From contig OY829542.1 in NCBI GenBank assembly GCA_963691705.1, positions 48,525,002-48,589,001 of the forward strand: a stretch of 64,000 nucleotides of DNA. The letters run 5' to 3'. Below, one piece after another: positions 1 to 11,370 of this stretch (positions are counted from its first letter, which is position 1; the number at the start of each line of letters is the position of its first letter). Under the pieces are notes generated by a model. It saw only the letters and a program-made list of their open reading frames with translations. It was not told where the DNA came from and made no database searches. The stretch comes from Viola odorata. Lineage: Eukaryota; Streptophyta; Magnoliopsida; Malpighiales; Violaceae. Position numbers and translations under genes: made by a program.

Positions 1-137
1 GTTGATTTTGGTGGCTGCGGTGATGGGGGAGGGGAATCAATGATTATTGGTTTGGATTTGGTGTTAGGGGTTTTAGCTTTAGGTTTTGATCGGAGTCCGG
101 CCATGGTGGTGCCGCTGCCGCCTCTAGTACTAACCAT
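1..137 (-). CDS. Start of env-like third ORF of the Athila-like element (partial)
   Basis: An ATG at 137 opens 45 codons without a stop up to the window edge. The start reads MVSTRGGSGTTMAGLR and continues Lys/Pro/Ser-rich (KPKAKTPNTKSK, then PPPSPQPPKS). Athila-type elements carry an ORF after pol whose start has this basic, proline-rich character, and the position after integrase fits. It is too short here to see membrane segments. Alternative: an unrelated chance ORF in the 3' region. Confidence 0.5.
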   Translation of the reverse strand, partial: MVSTRGGSGTTMAGLRSKPKAKTPNTKSKPIIIDSPPPSPQPPKS

Positions 138-602
138 GGCTGATTTGGTTAGGTAGGGAGCGACGGCTAGGGTTTGGAAGAAGGGAAGAAGATGAAGGAA
201 TTGGAATTTTTGGTAAAAGGAGGGATGAGAGGCCGGCTAAGTGAGAGTGCCAAAATGGGCTTAGTCACTTAAGCCCATTAAGTCTCCTTGGGCTAACACT
301 CCATTTTTAAAGCTTCAACCTTCATTTAACGGAATTGCTTCTCATCCCAGGCCTAAAAATAGGTCGAATCCTGCTCCAATTGTCCTGCAAAACCAAAATC
401 AACATATCATCAAAAACCAGAGAGTTTCTTGACAGGGAAGCAAAAGAAAACAAAAAATAAAAATAAAAAATGAAATATTTTTATTTTTATTATTTTTATT
501 ATTATTATTATTTTTAAAACTTTCTATTATTATTTTTAAACACATGGTTTGCCTCCATGAAGCGTCCCGATTTATTGTCTTTGGACTAGACATGGATTAA
601 CT
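138..602 (-). other. Pol-to-env-like spacer with possible splice acceptor
   Basis: There is no protein-coding sequence between the integrase stop (603-605) and the env-like ATG (137). On the minus strand a TTTTGCAG sits at 385-392, followed by a purine-rich leader. This would suit a spliced subgenomic mRNA for the downstream ORF, but that is inference. A TAA/TTA-rich low-complexity tract lies at about 460-540. Confidence 0.4.
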
Positions 603-2798
603 TCAATCCTCTGAAATTCGGTGGACTTGGCTTTCTTCCACCGTATAGCTCTTGAAACCTTCATAAAACGGTTTCAATCTCTGACCGTTAACCTTGAATA
701 TCTCCTCTGTTTTTATATCTTGGATGTCTACAACACCATAAGGATAGACTTTAATTATTGTATACGGGTCAGTCCATCTAGATTTCAATTTTCCTGCAAA
801 AATACGAAATCTGGAGTTAAATAACAAAACTTTCTGGCCAACATAAAAATTCTTTTCCTTAATCAAGCTGTCGTGATATTTCTTAATTTTCTCCTTGATC
901 AGTTCAGAATTCTCGTATGCATCTCTACGCAACTCTTCCAACTCTTGAAGTTGGAGTTTTCTTGCGTCTCCATCCTTACTCATCTCCATATTGCACTGCT
1001 TGATCACCCAAAATGATGGATGCGCCAACTCGACTGGGAGGTGGCAGGCTTTACCATACACAAGGTTGTAAGGAGTGGTGCCAATTGGTGTTTTGAACGT
1101 CGTTCTGTATGCCCACAAAGCGTCGTCCAATCGTTGACTCCAGTCCTTCCTGTTTGAATTTACCGTCTTCGTAAGGATGGCCTTTACTTCGCGATTAGAG
1201 ACTTTAGCCTGCCCATTGGTCTGGGGGTGATAGGCTGTTGACACTCGATGGTTGACTTGGTATTTGCTAAGTAGTGTCGTGACCACTTTATTGCAAAAAT
1301 GCGTTCCTCTATCGTTGATAATCACTTTGGGTACTCCGAACCTGTTCAAAATATGAGATTTTAGAAACGATACAACAGTCTTGGCATCATCAGCCGCGGT
1401 AGCTTTGGCTTCAACCCATTTCGAAAGATAGTCAACAACAAGGATAATATATTGATTTCCCCCTGATTTTGGGAAATGACCCATAAAGTCTATTCCCCAG
1501 ACATCAAATATTTTACATGTAAAAATTGGATTTAATGGCATTTGATTTCTAGCTGAAATATTACCAACTTTTTGACAATTAGGACAATTCATGCAAAATA
1601 AATGACAGTCTTTAAACAAGGTAGGCCAATAAAAACTTGATTCTAATATTTTGATTGTTGTTCTTTTTGGGCCAAAATGGCCTCCACATGCTTCAGAATG
1701 ACAAAGACGCAAAATAGATTCAATTTCATCACTAAGAACACATCGTCTCAATATTTGATCCTTACCGATATTCCACATGTACGGTTCATCCCAAACATAA
1801 TATTTTGAATCTCTTTTTACCTTTTCCCTCTCTCTGTAGGACATGCTCGTCTCAAACTTACCTGATGCCAAGTAGTTTGCGATATCAGCGTACCAGGGTC
1901 TTTCTATCAAACCAAGGACAAGGGTCTCGTCTGGTCTTTCCCCAAGGGCAAAGAACAGACTTTCGTTTGGAAATTCTTCGTTGACAACGTTTGAATCTGG
2001 ATCCACTAGGATTCTACTCAGGTGATCAGCAACTAGATTCTCCTTGCCACTCTTGTCTTTAATTTCCAGATTAAATTCTTGTAGAAGGAGAATCCACCTA
2101 ATCAACCTTGGTTTTGCCTCCTTTTTTATCAATAAATAACGCAAAGCTGCATGATCAGAGTAAACAATCACTTTAGTTTGGAGTAAATAAGCACGAAATT
2201 TATCTAGTGCAAAAACAATAGCAAATAACTCCTTTTCAGTGGTTGTATAATTTCTCTGCGCGTCATCCAACATACGAGACGCATAATAAATCACATGCGG
2301 TTCCCTTCCTTCCTTTTGGCCTAAAACAGCACCTACAGAGTGGTTGGATGCATCACACATAATTTCAAAAGGTAGAGACCAGTTCGGTGTTTTAATCACA
2401 GGGGCAATAGTTAATTTTTCTTTAAGCAAATCAAAAGCAGCCTCGCAATCAGCACTGAATTTGAACTCCACTTCCTTTTGTAATAATTTACAAAGTGGTT
2501 CTGCTATCTTGGAAAAATCCTTTATAAATCTTCGATAAAACCCTGCATGTCCTAAGAAAGAACGCACTTCACGAACATTAGTAGGATAAGGTAAAGAATC
2601 AATAACATCAATTTTCGCATTATCTACCTCTATACCTTTTTGGGATATAACGTGTTCTAAAACCAGTCCTTGGTTTACCATAAAATGACACTTTTCGTAG
2701 TTTAAAACCAAGTTAGTTTCTAGACAACGCTTAAGTACTTTTTCCAGATTTTCAAGACATTCATCGAAGGAATTTCCATATACAGTAAAATCATCCAT
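603..2798 (-). CDS. Gypsy pol fragment: RT catalytic box, RNase H, integrase
   Basis: This 731-codon frame starts exactly at the RT catalytic MDDF box. It continues through the RT thumb, RNase H ([13 protein letters not shown] near residue 150; [16 protein letters not shown]), an HHCC zinc-binding domain (about residues 365-410) and an integrase core with its acidic residues in WGIDFMG, INDRG and VSNREVK. The C-terminus has the usual HPSFWV and [10 protein letters not shown] wording. A TAA stop at 2,805-2,807, just before the catalytic box, separates it from the RT palm part, so this is an open but orphaned fragment. Confidence 0.85.
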   Translation of the reverse strand: MDDFTVYGNSFDECLENLEKVLKRCLETNLVLNYEKCHFMVNQGLVLEHVISQKGIEVDNAKIDVIDSLPYPTNVREVRSFLGHAGFYRRFIKDFSKIAEPLCKLLQKEVEFKFSADCEAAFDLLKEKLTIAPVIKTPNWSLPFEIMCDASNHSVGAVLGQKEGREPHVIYYASRMLDDAQRNYTTTEKELFAIVFALDKFRAYLLQTKVIVYSDHAALRYLLIKKEAKPRLIRWILLLQEFNLEIKDKSGKENLVADHLSRILVDPDSNVVNEEFPNESLFFALGERPDETLVLGLIERPWYADIANYLASGKFETSMSYREREKVKRDSKYYVWDEPYMWNIGKDQILRRCVLSDEIESILRLCHSEACGGHFGPKRTTIKILESSFYWPTLFKDCHLFCMNCPNCQKVGNISARNQMPLNPIFTCKIFDVWGIDFMGHFPKSGGNQYIILVVDYLSKWVEAKATAADDAKTVVSFLKSHILNRFGVPKVIINDRGTHFCNKVVTTLLSKYQVNHRVSTAYHPQTNGQAKVSNREVKAILTKTVNSNRKDWSQRLDDALWAYRTTFKTPIGTTPYNLVYGKACHLPVELAHPSFWVIKQCNMEMSKDGDARKLQLQELEELRRDAYENSELIKEKIKKYHDSLIKEKNFYVGQKVLLFNSRFRIFAGKLKSRWTDPYTIIKVYPYGVVDIQDIKTEEIFKVNGQRLKPFYEGFKSYTVEESQVHRISED

Positions 2799-2804
2799 AA
2801 AAAC

Positions 2805-3158
2805 TTATATTCCTTCAGCAATAAAATCAGAAAAAATACTCATCATGCATCTTTGAAAGGTTGCAGGTGCGTTACATAATCCGAAAGGCATACGCTTGTA
2901 AGCAAAAGTCCCAAAAGGGCATGTAAATGTGGTTTTATCTAGATCCTCAATTGCGACGGGTATTTGGTGAAAACCAGAATACCCATCGAGACAACAGTAA
3001 TGAGACTTACCTGAGAGTCTCTCTAGCATTTGGTCGATAAAAGGGATGGGGAAGTGATCCTTCCTGGTTGCTGAATTGAGTCTTCGGTAATCAATGCACA
3101 CCCTCCACCCGTTCTGCACTCTTGTAGGTATCAAATGTCCTTCGCTATTCTCGACCAC
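2805..3158 (-). pseudogene. Gypsy RT fingers/palm fragment
   Basis: This 117-codon piece carries RT motifs GWRVCIDYRRLN, CCLDGYSGFHQI (catalytic Asp) and FAYKRMPFGLCNAPATFQRCM. It ends at a TAA immediately before the MDDF box of the next frame. The stretch 3,159-3,303 still encodes RT N-terminal wording, but spread over shifted frames with stops, so at least one indel separates RT from the protease frame. Confidence 0.85.
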
Positions 3159-3303
3159 TGTAAATCCGGTCTTTTTTAGGCACCACCTGCACAGGACTTA
3201 CCCAAGAACTGTCAGAAATAGGGTATATTACTCCAGCATCTAAGAGTTTCAATACCTCCTTTTTTACTACATCTATCATAGGTGGGTTAAGTCTTCTCTG
3301 TGG

Positions 3304-4683
3304 CTACCTAACGGTCTTACAGTCTTCTTCCAAATGGATTTTATGCGTACATATAGCTGGAGAAATCCCCTTGATATCAGCTATCGTCCAACCTATGGCT
3401 TGCTTATTTTCCTTCAAAACTCGCACAAGTCTCTCTTCTTCCACTTTGGACAGCTGGTTTGAGATTATCACTAGTAGGCTTTCTCCCAAACCTAAATAAG
3501 AATACTTTAGGTGACTAGGTAAAGTCTTTAATTCCAGATCTGGAGCCTGCAAAACAGAAGGGATAAGGGAATTATTAGTTCTCGGAAGATCTATAATTTT
3601 CGGATTTATTACCACTTGCTTGGCTACATCTAGCTCAAACACTACTGCTTCGATCTCCTCCCTAACTTCCACCTTCTTTTCCAGTTCTTCCAATGTGATG
3701 TAATCTATACTCCTGGTAAGTACATAGTCCAAAGGGTCAGTATACTCAAGTTCAAAAATATCTTCATCATCTAAATCAATAGCATTAATGAAATTAAGAC
3801 AATTCGAATCCTCAGGATATCTCATAGCATCATACATGTTGAAAGTGATAACTTCACCCATGAATTCTAAAGTTAAACACCCTCCATGAACATCAATTTT
3901 AGCTCGTGCAGTCCTTAAGAAAGGCCTACCTAACAATATTTCGGTAGATTTGGAAGTGTGTTCATTTTCCATGTCAATTACATAAAAATCAGTAGGAAAT
4001 ACTAGATTATTAACCTGTACTAACACATATTTAATTACCCCAACGGGATAAATAATAGACATGTCAGCTAGCTGAATCACTAATCTAGTTTCCTGCAATT
4101 CACCGATTTTTAAGCTTTTGAACAAGGTTAAAGATAAAACATTTATTCCCGCTCCCAGATCACACAGTGATTTTTCAATTACCTCATCCCCTATCTTACA
4201 TGGGATCACAAACGTTCCACCATTCTTACACTTATTCGGTAATTTCTTCTGAAAAACGGCGGAAACATTTTCGTTTAAGTTGATTCTTTCCACTCCTGCA
4301 AGCCTTTTTCTGTTAGTGCACAACTCTTTTAAAAATTTCGCATATTTAGGTATTTGTGCAATCACATCAAGAAGAGGTATATTAACAGCTACTTTACGAA
4401 ATAACTCTAAAATAGCTTTTTCATCCTTTACCTTCTTGGTCTTTTCAGACCTGTCAGGGAAAGGAAGAGGAATTTCCTGCTGATTCTTCTTGGGCTGGAC
4501 TGGTTCTAGAGTAGGACTTACATTAACTGATTTTTCAGTAGTTACCTCTGCTTCCGGTTCGTACTGGTCTGGGATAAAGACTTCAGATGGCTTCTTCCCC
4601 AGGCCTGGGGCAAGGACTGTCCCGTCTGGAATTTCAGCTCCACTCCTCAGTGTCATCGAACAGAGATGTTTTGGATTGTCCAC
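3304..4683 (-). CDS. Gypsy gag C-terminus and aspartic protease fragment
   Basis: A 459-codon frame. It begins with NPKHLCSMTLRSG, the gag/protease linker typical of Athila-type elements. It then has the retroviral-type protease with active-site region CDLGAGINVLSLTLF, flap-side LADMSIIYPVGV and the LGRPFLRTARAKIDVHGG block. The C-terminal part leads toward RT (IKGISPAICTHKIHLEED) but stops before it. The usual plant DLGASIN has Gly in place of Ser here. It is shifted relative to gag upstream and RT downstream. Confidence 0.8.
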   Translation of the reverse strand: MDNPKHLCSMTLRSGAEIPDGTVLAPGLGKKPSEVFIPDQYEPEAEVTTEKSVNVSPTLEPVQPKKNQQEIPLPFPDRSEKTKKVKDEKAILELFRKVAVNIPLLDVIAQIPKYAKFLKELCTNRKRLAGVERINLNENVSAVFQKKLPNKCKNGGTFVIPCKIGDEVIEKSLCDLGAGINVLSLTLFKSLKIGELQETRLVIQLADMSIIYPVGVIKYVLVQVNNLVFPTDFYVIDMENEHTSKSTEILLGRPFLRTARAKIDVHGGCLTLEFMGEVITFNMYDAMRYPEDSNCLNFINAIDLDDEDIFELEYTDPLDYVLTRSIDYITLEELEKKVEVREEIEAVVFELDVAKQVVINPKIIDLPRTNNSLIPSVLQAPDLELKTLPSHLKYSYLGLGESLLVIISNQLSKVEEERLVRVLKENKQAIGWTIADIKGISPAICTHKIHLEEDCKTVR

Positions 4684-4889
4684 AGTACTTGATGCAACTT
4701 CCCTTGCTCCTGTTTCTGGTTGGTCAATGCAGATATCTCCTTCTGCATTGCCGATATGCTAGCTTGGGTAGCTTGCATATTGGCTTGCGTAGCCTGCATG
4801 AATTGTTTTAGCATGTCTTCCACTGACAGGCCAGTAAGCATTAGGGGTTGTTGTGGGGCTGGTAACTGTGGAACAGTAGGTCTAGGCAT
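4653..4889 (-). pseudogene. Gypsy gag middle fragment in a shifted frame
   Basis: A 78-codon segment with a Gln/Ala-rich helical stretch (LKQFMQATQANMQATQ, ISAMQKEISALTNQ). It occupies the place between the gag zinc knuckle and the LRSG linker. It overlaps the upstream gag frame by 8 bases and the downstream frame by 31, so a frameshift lies on each side. Confidence 0.6.
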
Positions 4890-5615
4890 GAAATTTTGGA
4901 GGGTTACTGGTGGTGTTTGAGCTTGGTGTTGGTTTATTGGATGAATATTGGTTTGGTAGTGGGACTATAATGTTGGAGTTTATGTTTTCTCTCCAACCAG
5001 GGTTGGTGTTGTACTGATTTTGGGGCTGATTTTGGTTGAATCTTGGCTTGTGAGGTGGGTACCTTCCGTACTGTTGCTGGAATTGCATTACCGCATTGAC
5101 CTCTTCGGGTGTTCCATTGTTTAAGATGCATTCATCTGTATAATGTCCTTGCTGGCCACATACACCACACACGATGGTAGGTTGTACTTGTTGTACTTGT
5201 ACCTGTGAGTGTCCTGCTAAAGTATTCAAACGATCAGAAAGTTCAGTCAATTGAGTTTGAATTGAGGACACATTACCAGTTGACGTTTCTCTTTCACTTG
5301 ACTCATTGTGGAAGCTATTTTCAGCCAAGGTTTCAATCAAATGGTTAGCTCTTGTGAGAGTGCAATCTTGTAGTGCGCCTCCTGCAGCTCCATCCACTAC
5401 TAACTTGTCTCTCGCGCACAAACCGTCATAGAAATATTGTACTGAATTCCAATCAGAAACTCCATGGTTTGGGCAAATTTCCTGTAGGTCTCTGAACCGT
5501 TGGTAGTACTCCCCAAAACTCTCAATAGGGTTCTGTTTGATGGAAACAATATCCTTCCTAGCACTTCCAGCCTTTCTAGAGGACCAATATTTGTTGAGAA
5601 AGGTACTCAACATCT
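4882..5615 (-). pseudogene. Gypsy gag, N-terminally deleted
   Basis: The gag core reads LNKYWSSRKAGSARKD, ESFGEYYQRFRDLQEICPNHG and VQYFYDGL. A single zinc knuckle CGVCGQQGHYTDEC (CX2CX4HX4C) follows. The open frame continues upward into the LTR to 5,670, but gag-like wording begins only at WQMLSTFLNKYW. The first half of a normal gag and the untranslated leader are missing: the sequence jumps from the LTR and the first bases of the primer-binding site directly into gag. Confidence 0.75.
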
Positions 5616-5624
5616 GCCAAAATT

Positions 5625-7167
5625 TGATGGTTGCCGAAACCGTCAAAATAAAATAAATATAATCTACCAAAGCTCATGTAAATAAAACAGTAGATAGTGG
5701 TAAAAGGTTCGTCCTCAGGGATTCGGTGGCAATTAATATTCTTTACAAATGATTAGGAAAGGTAACGAGTGGTAAATACCAATATTGAGTTGTTGTGAAT
5801 AATTGCAAAAAATAAGTAACAGAAAGAAATAAATGGATGTGGTGTGTGAAATCAAATGTGACAAATTCCTAGTGAGGATTCCGATGAGCTCATGCTTTTA
5901 ATTAATTGATCATCGATTCAAGTATTTTCAATACCAGACTTGCAGGCGGCTATAGAGATCAGGTTCTCACCTAGATCTCCTACTCTCTACCTATTCAAGA
6001 CACTTAAAGGTTCTCACCTATTAAGGTCCTTGATATATCTTATGGCCTAAAGAAGTTATTCTATTAGGTCTAATAAGATAATCAAATAACTCTACCGTAA
6101 GAGACCTTCCTAAGTTCAGGAGAGAGAAGTGTCTACTCCTGTAAACTCGACCTTAATTATTTTCCAATCTGATCCGTCGATCAGTTGGTTGCCTTCGTAT
6201 CACTTTCTACAATGTAGACTCCAAAGTATCAAGAGAAGACAGTAATCATGCAATTCCTGGTGTAGTTGATCAAGCTTCAAAAGAAGTATGCATAAATTGA
6301 CAATCAATTAAAATAATTAAAGATGCAAGATGGGATTTAATAGTTACGTTTAGATCTCACAATCAATTAAGCATGGCTGTTAATCCTCACAAGGAATAGA
6401 TAGAAATTAACCTATCATCATATGAAATAAATAAACAAATAAGATGTAAGCATAAAAAGTTATTTTTTTAATTAAAGAAAGGGAATAAGCAACAGCTATT
6501 CAAGCTATTGCTATTCGGATTTGTTGTCTCTGCCAAGAAGAAAGAAATTTGTTGTTCTCAAAGATGAAGTACCTGTATAGAGGCGCAACCTCCTTTCTTA
6601 AATAATAATAATTACTTGATTGTCTATTTCCAAAATTCAAAAATAGGATAATATCTAATAATATTTGCTCCACAATCCTAACAGAAGCACAGTAGATATT
6701 CAGCAGCAGCAGGACTTCTCGTTCCAACAGGAGATCGCAAGACAAAATCTTCTAGAAGAAACAGCACTACAAAATTGCTCTGTAACAAACAGTTTCAGCT
6801 CCTAAGGAATGAAATGCTCTCCAACAACGTTCTCTGTAATAACGGAGTGAAAAACCCGAGAATTAGCAGTATCATCGTCCTAAAATAGACGTAAAAGACG
6901 ATGATAAATAGATATTTAACGCTCCAATCAATACGTTGGGGAAACCCCTCGGCGTCTTTTTCAGGTACCTACAAAAGGAACGAGAATGACTCACAATTCA
7001 ACCATACTCGGAGCAGAATTACTCGGGTTGTATCTACCACGGTCCAGGTACCATATTATATAATTGCCCACACCCCGTTTCTGTTACTATCAATATACAT
7101 GTGAAAATTTTGCTTTTCCGGTAATGACGGTGGGAGCAGACGCTAAGAAACTTGCCGGGACGGTACA
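5625..7167 (-). repeat. 5' LTR of the Athila-like element
   Basis: On the minus strand the interval ends with a U5-like run (CCTGAGGACGAACC ... TTCGGCAACCATCA) followed by AATTTTGGC. This is the beginning of the TGGCGCC-type primer site that usually follows this kind of LTR. On the plus strand it opens TGATGG and a candidate end CGGTACA lies at 7,167, giving 1,543 bp, a normal Athila LTR size. There is no coding sequence. The lower boundary is firm; the upper one is a guess because the partner LTR is not in view. Confidence 0.55.
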
Positions 7168-7291
7168 CTACTTTTTTTAAAATTATAATAAAAGTTAAAA
7201 TTGCAATTTAAAAAAAAAAGAAAGAATATAAGGTTGACATTATGAAATTTTAAACTACAAAATTTTAAGTGGAAATTTTTATAATGTATAA

Positions 7292-7576
7292 GGTTTTTTT
7301 TATCTAGTTCACCCTTAATTAATTTTATACATTTTTAGGACTACTTTAGTTCATTTAATGTTATATACCAAATTTGATATATTGGTTAATCCCCATGTGC
7401 AATGAAAATATGCGCGCCAATCAAAATAAATATATAAATGTATATTGGTTGTGGTTAAATGGTACGAGATTAGTCCATTTTTAATCAAGATTTTAAGTTT
7501 GGGAATGGAGAAAGTTATGTTAGGGGAATTATCACTTTTTAAGAATTAATTAAGGGTGAACTAGATAAAAAATACC
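7292..7576. mobile_element. PIF/Harbinger (Tourist-type) MITE
   Basis: A 285-bp AT-rich element with roughly 33-bp terminal inverted repeats: GGTTTTTTTTATCTAGTTCA at the left and the reverse complement of GGTATTTTTTATCTAGTTCA at the right, both continuing CCCTTAATTAATT. It is flanked by the 3-bp duplication TAA (7,289-7,291 and 7,577-7,579). A 3-bp TWA duplication with GG termini is the PIF/Harbinger signature. There is no coding capacity. Confidence 0.75.
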
Positions 7577-8170
7577 TAAAGGCACAAAGAAATTCTTTCT
7601 ATGTATTATTTGTTTTTTCGTTATTTAAATATAGTCAAATTTTAAAAAGATAACTCTTTAAACATAATTTTCTAATGTAATTATTATCAGCACTATTTTC
7701 TAGTCTTAAATAACTCGCGTTGGAAGTAAATATACAAGAATTAAGACAAATGATTGAGTTGTCTTTTTAATTGCTTTTTATTCCATTCCTTGTAAATTCT
7801 CATGCCTCTCTTCTCTGATTTAGCTTCTGTCCAAATCCATCCTCCCAAGATAAAGAAAGGGAGTGATGGATTAAATTGCAATTTTTTATTATAAAATGCT
7901 AATTATTTTGGATTTTTTTCTTGGACTAAAATGTTAATTATTTGACACCGAAGTTCCAAAAAAAAATGTTCCAAAAGTCTAAAGATCATTAAGGGCGTCA
8001 AGCGAGAAGGCCCGTTGCACGGCCATGAACCATGAACTACTCCGCATGAGTCTACACGACTTTGACTTGATATATACTATCTCGGTGTACGAGCAGATTA
8101 AAAAAAAATGCTCAACTACCCTGATGAATTTGATATGTTAATAAAAAAAATTCACTCTTATATTTCTACC

Positions 8171-9122
8171 CAAAGCTGTCAATCTGGGTCCGCGGGATTG
8201 GATTTGGTCCGGACCTGACCAGACCCAGATAATCCAGGTCTGGACCCGAACGGTCCCGTGAAAAAACGGGACCAATTCCTGGTCCCGGGCCTGTGTAAGA
8301 TCCCGGGTCTCGGGTCTGGACCCGGGTGGACTCGATTTACCAATTACTACAAATCTTTCTCCCTCACTCCCAATCGAAAATCTTCTCAATAAACCCAAAT
8401 CAGCCGCTCTCCATTTTAATTCCAAGCTCACCCCTCATCTCTGTCGGATCCTCTCCTCTTCTCCCTCACACGATGCCATAGCCCTCATCGTCCAACGCCG
8501 CCCGACCAATCTCAATTCCAAACCTCACTCAGCCCTCTCCTCACCTCGCTCTCCATCTCACCCTCTCACCCGTCGACCAGCCTCCACTGTCCCATGTTCT
8601 TGCCCAATCACAAACCAAAACCCAGTCAAGACATCCAGCCTCGTCGTCACCATCCAGCCTCACCGCCGCTCTCTCGGCACCACCATTGTAATTTCTTGTC
8701 TTCTTTTGTCGATTTCTTTTCTGGCTTGATTATTGGTTTTCGCTTGCCGTTGGTTTCTTTGCTGCTGTGTTTGTGCGTAATTTACAGAATGGTTCGGATC
8801 GGAGAAAGAGATGAGCAGATTTGAAGGGTGTGTTTGCTCGGATTTTACTTTGATTTTTGTGGCTGTTTAGTTTGTTGATTTTGTTTGTGTTTGTTGTTGT
8901 GGCCGGCTGTAAGAGAGGGAAGAAGGAGATGATGGTAATGTGCATTTTTTTATATTAACGACTCGAGACCCGACGAGTCTGGCCCGAATGGACCCGGGAT
9001 TTTTCGGGTCGAAACCAGACCCGACCCGACTCAAAACGGGACCAAAAATTGGTCCCGGCCCCGGCCCGAATTGTCGGGACCGGGTCGGATCCACGGGTCC
9101 CGGACCCGTTTTGACAACTCTA
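8171..9122. mobile_element. Non-autonomous hAT element with GGGTCC-rich ends
   Basis: The left end is CAAAGCTGTCAATCTGGGTC; the right end inverted is TAGAGTTGTCAAAACGGGTC. The flanks share TATTTCTACC (8,161-8,170 and 9,121-9,130), of which the last 8 bases make a standard hAT duplication. Subterminal regions are crowded with GGGTCCCGG-type repeats on both sides. The interior (8,340-8,940) is non-repetitive, with a C/T-rich stretch followed by T-rich sequence. This resembles a transcribed leader and first intron captured from a gene or from the parent element. No transposase is present. Confidence 0.75.
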
Positions 9123-9631
9123 TTTCTACCATAGACTAAATTACTATATTTTTAATTGAATTAAATAAATTACTACATTTATTCACTTGATTTATATTAA
9201 TCACTCATTTCAAAAAATAATTATACCTCGTTTGGAAAAGACTATACTTACATAATTTATTTATTTTAAAAAAGTGACATGTCAAAAATAACTCGCTACA
9301 AAACTGAAAAATAAAAAATATGATCAAATAATCAAAAAAAAAAAATCGAGCGGGATCAAAATAATAAATTACTATATTTTTCCACTCAATTTTATTCATT
9401 TATTTGGTTTATTCACCATGTCAATTTTTTTTTTTAAATTTCAAAATCAGCATGGTCATATGCTATTTTTTTTAAATGTCAAATGAGATATATCTATTTT
9501 TAAAAAGTAATCGTTAAAGTTAACTGAGTTACAAATGCAATGATTTATTTTGCGCAACTATAAATATATACAAATATAAATTTTACCATTTCTCCTATAA
9601 AAAAACATTAGTATACTAAGGTAACGCATAC

Positions 9632-10118
9632 TTTGACTGGAACAACGATCCTACATATCTTCAAATTCTCGTGGTTAACAAAATTGGTGTATTAAAATTT
9701 GGACTAATTAAATTAATTTTGGTTTTGGACCGACGTATGGAGTAATTATAGTACTTGTTATTTAAAAGAAATGTACTACTTCTACGGCATCAAAACTCGG
9801 TCAAAACCAAGCTCTAGTTTATTTATTGTATATCCAAACCTCTGACAGAAATGTCTACATTCATTGATTTATTTATTTTTGTTTTCTTAATCTCGGAGAC
9901 TTTCACATGCATATATATACGCATGCATGTATGAATTAATCAAATTAACCAATTACAAACGATAACTTTGATTGGTAATTTTTTTTTAAAAAAAATCTAG
10001 AAAGAAAAAAAAGAAGAAAGTAGAGCGGGCTTTGATTAGTCAATTTTTCTCTCTCCAAGTATTAACATAGGATATGAGGCAAGCTAGCTAGTTCTTATAC
10101 ATCCATTTCTTATATATA
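9632..10118 (+). promoter_or_regulatory. Upstream region of the WRKY gene: W-boxes and TATA
   Basis: Three W-box matches lie upstream of the WRKY start: TTTGACT at 9,632-9,638, GGTCAAA (inverse TTTGACC) at 9,799-9,805 and AGTCAA (inverse TTGACT) at 10,038-10,043. A TATATATA at 10,111-10,118 sits about 55 bp before the ATG. WRKY genes are commonly auto- or cross-regulated through W-boxes. That these are functional is inference. The rest of 9,123-10,172 is AT-rich with nothing recognised. Confidence 0.45.
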
Positions 10119-11370
10119 ACATAATTAAGCAATATGCTCTTTCTTCATTAAACTCCTCCTCCTCTTTCTCTCATGGAGATCAACTACTCCACATCATTTT
10201 TTCCATTTTCATCTTCAAAGGAGCTAACTTCTTCTTCTTCCTCCATGTCCGCCGCCGACATGTTCAGCTTTCATGATCTAGGCTATACTTTTCAAGGTGA
10301 CGTCGACGCAGGTGGCCGTGGTGGTGATAACCCTAATAATATTAGTCATCCTCAGGAGAAAAGCTTTGTTCATGAAGGTAAGGGATCAAAATTAGGAGGA
10401 AAGAAGGTAAGAAAGGCAAGATTTGCTTTTGAAACGAGGAGCCAAGTTGATATACTTGATGATGGATATAGATGGAGAAAATACGGCCAAAAAGCTGTGA
10501 AAAACAACAAATTCCCCAGGTTAGTGATGATCAGCTTGATTTATTAATTAATAATATTCCATATGCTATTTTTTTTCTCCATCAAAAAGAGAGAATTATA
10601 TGGTTTCGTGTTTTGTTTTGACATACCTCTACTCTCTTTTTTATTATTTGGTCACCTCATTTTAGTTTTAGTTGGATTTGACCCCACTATTCGTTTTCAT
10701 ATTAATTTGGTACCTCTAGGTTACATCATGCATAATGACGTAATATAATTTAATATTGTTTAGCTGATGTGACAATTCATTTTAGATGTCACGTCAAAAT
10801 TTTTTATAAAAAAATTAAATTTTAAACTCATTTCTCTGATTTATTAAAAGATAAAATGGGTTAATGAGTCGGGTAAATAAGTTTAAAATCCAATCTAAAA
10901 TGTCATGTTGACGTTATCTAAAAATATCAAATTAATATAAAAATAATTCAACTAAAAAAATGAGATAACAAATTAATACGAAAAATCGAATAAAGGTACT
11001 AAAAATATCATTATCTCTTTTGACTTACATATCGTAAAAACAATAAATGGTTTGTAAATGGTTTGAGTACCTAAATTCCACACACGTGTGAACTAGTTTA
11101 TGATAGCGTGATTGACCCTTCATTCATGCAATATTATTAGGGGATCTTGTTCGTCCAATTGATAAATAATTTAAATTTATTATGATCGTACGTACGGTAC
11201 GGTACAGTACACGCAGACGTACGGTAGTGTATGACATGATCTGATTCTCATGTGTTGTGTTTTGTAATTTGTTGTTGTCTGCGCAGGAGCTACTACCGAT
11301 GTACCCAAAAAGGTTGCAATGTTAAGAAACAAGTCCAGAGATTAACGAAAGACGAAGGAGTTGTGGTGAC

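Larger units (their letters stand above)
1..7167 (-). mobile_element. Athila-like Ty3/gypsy LTR retrotransposon relic
   Basis: Read from high to low coordinates this is LTR, remnant primer-binding site, truncated gag, protease, RT, RNase H, integrase, then the start of an env-like ORF that leaves the window. The protease/gag wording (CDLGAGINVLS, LGRPFLRTARAKID) and a third ORF opening with MVSTRGG are typical of the Athila lineage as I know it. Reading frames change or stop at about 4,885, 4,690, 3,160-3,310 and 2,805, so it cannot make a full polyprotein. The upper boundary at 7,167 is inferred from a TG...CA pair and is uncertain; the other LTR lies outside the window. Confidence 0.75.
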
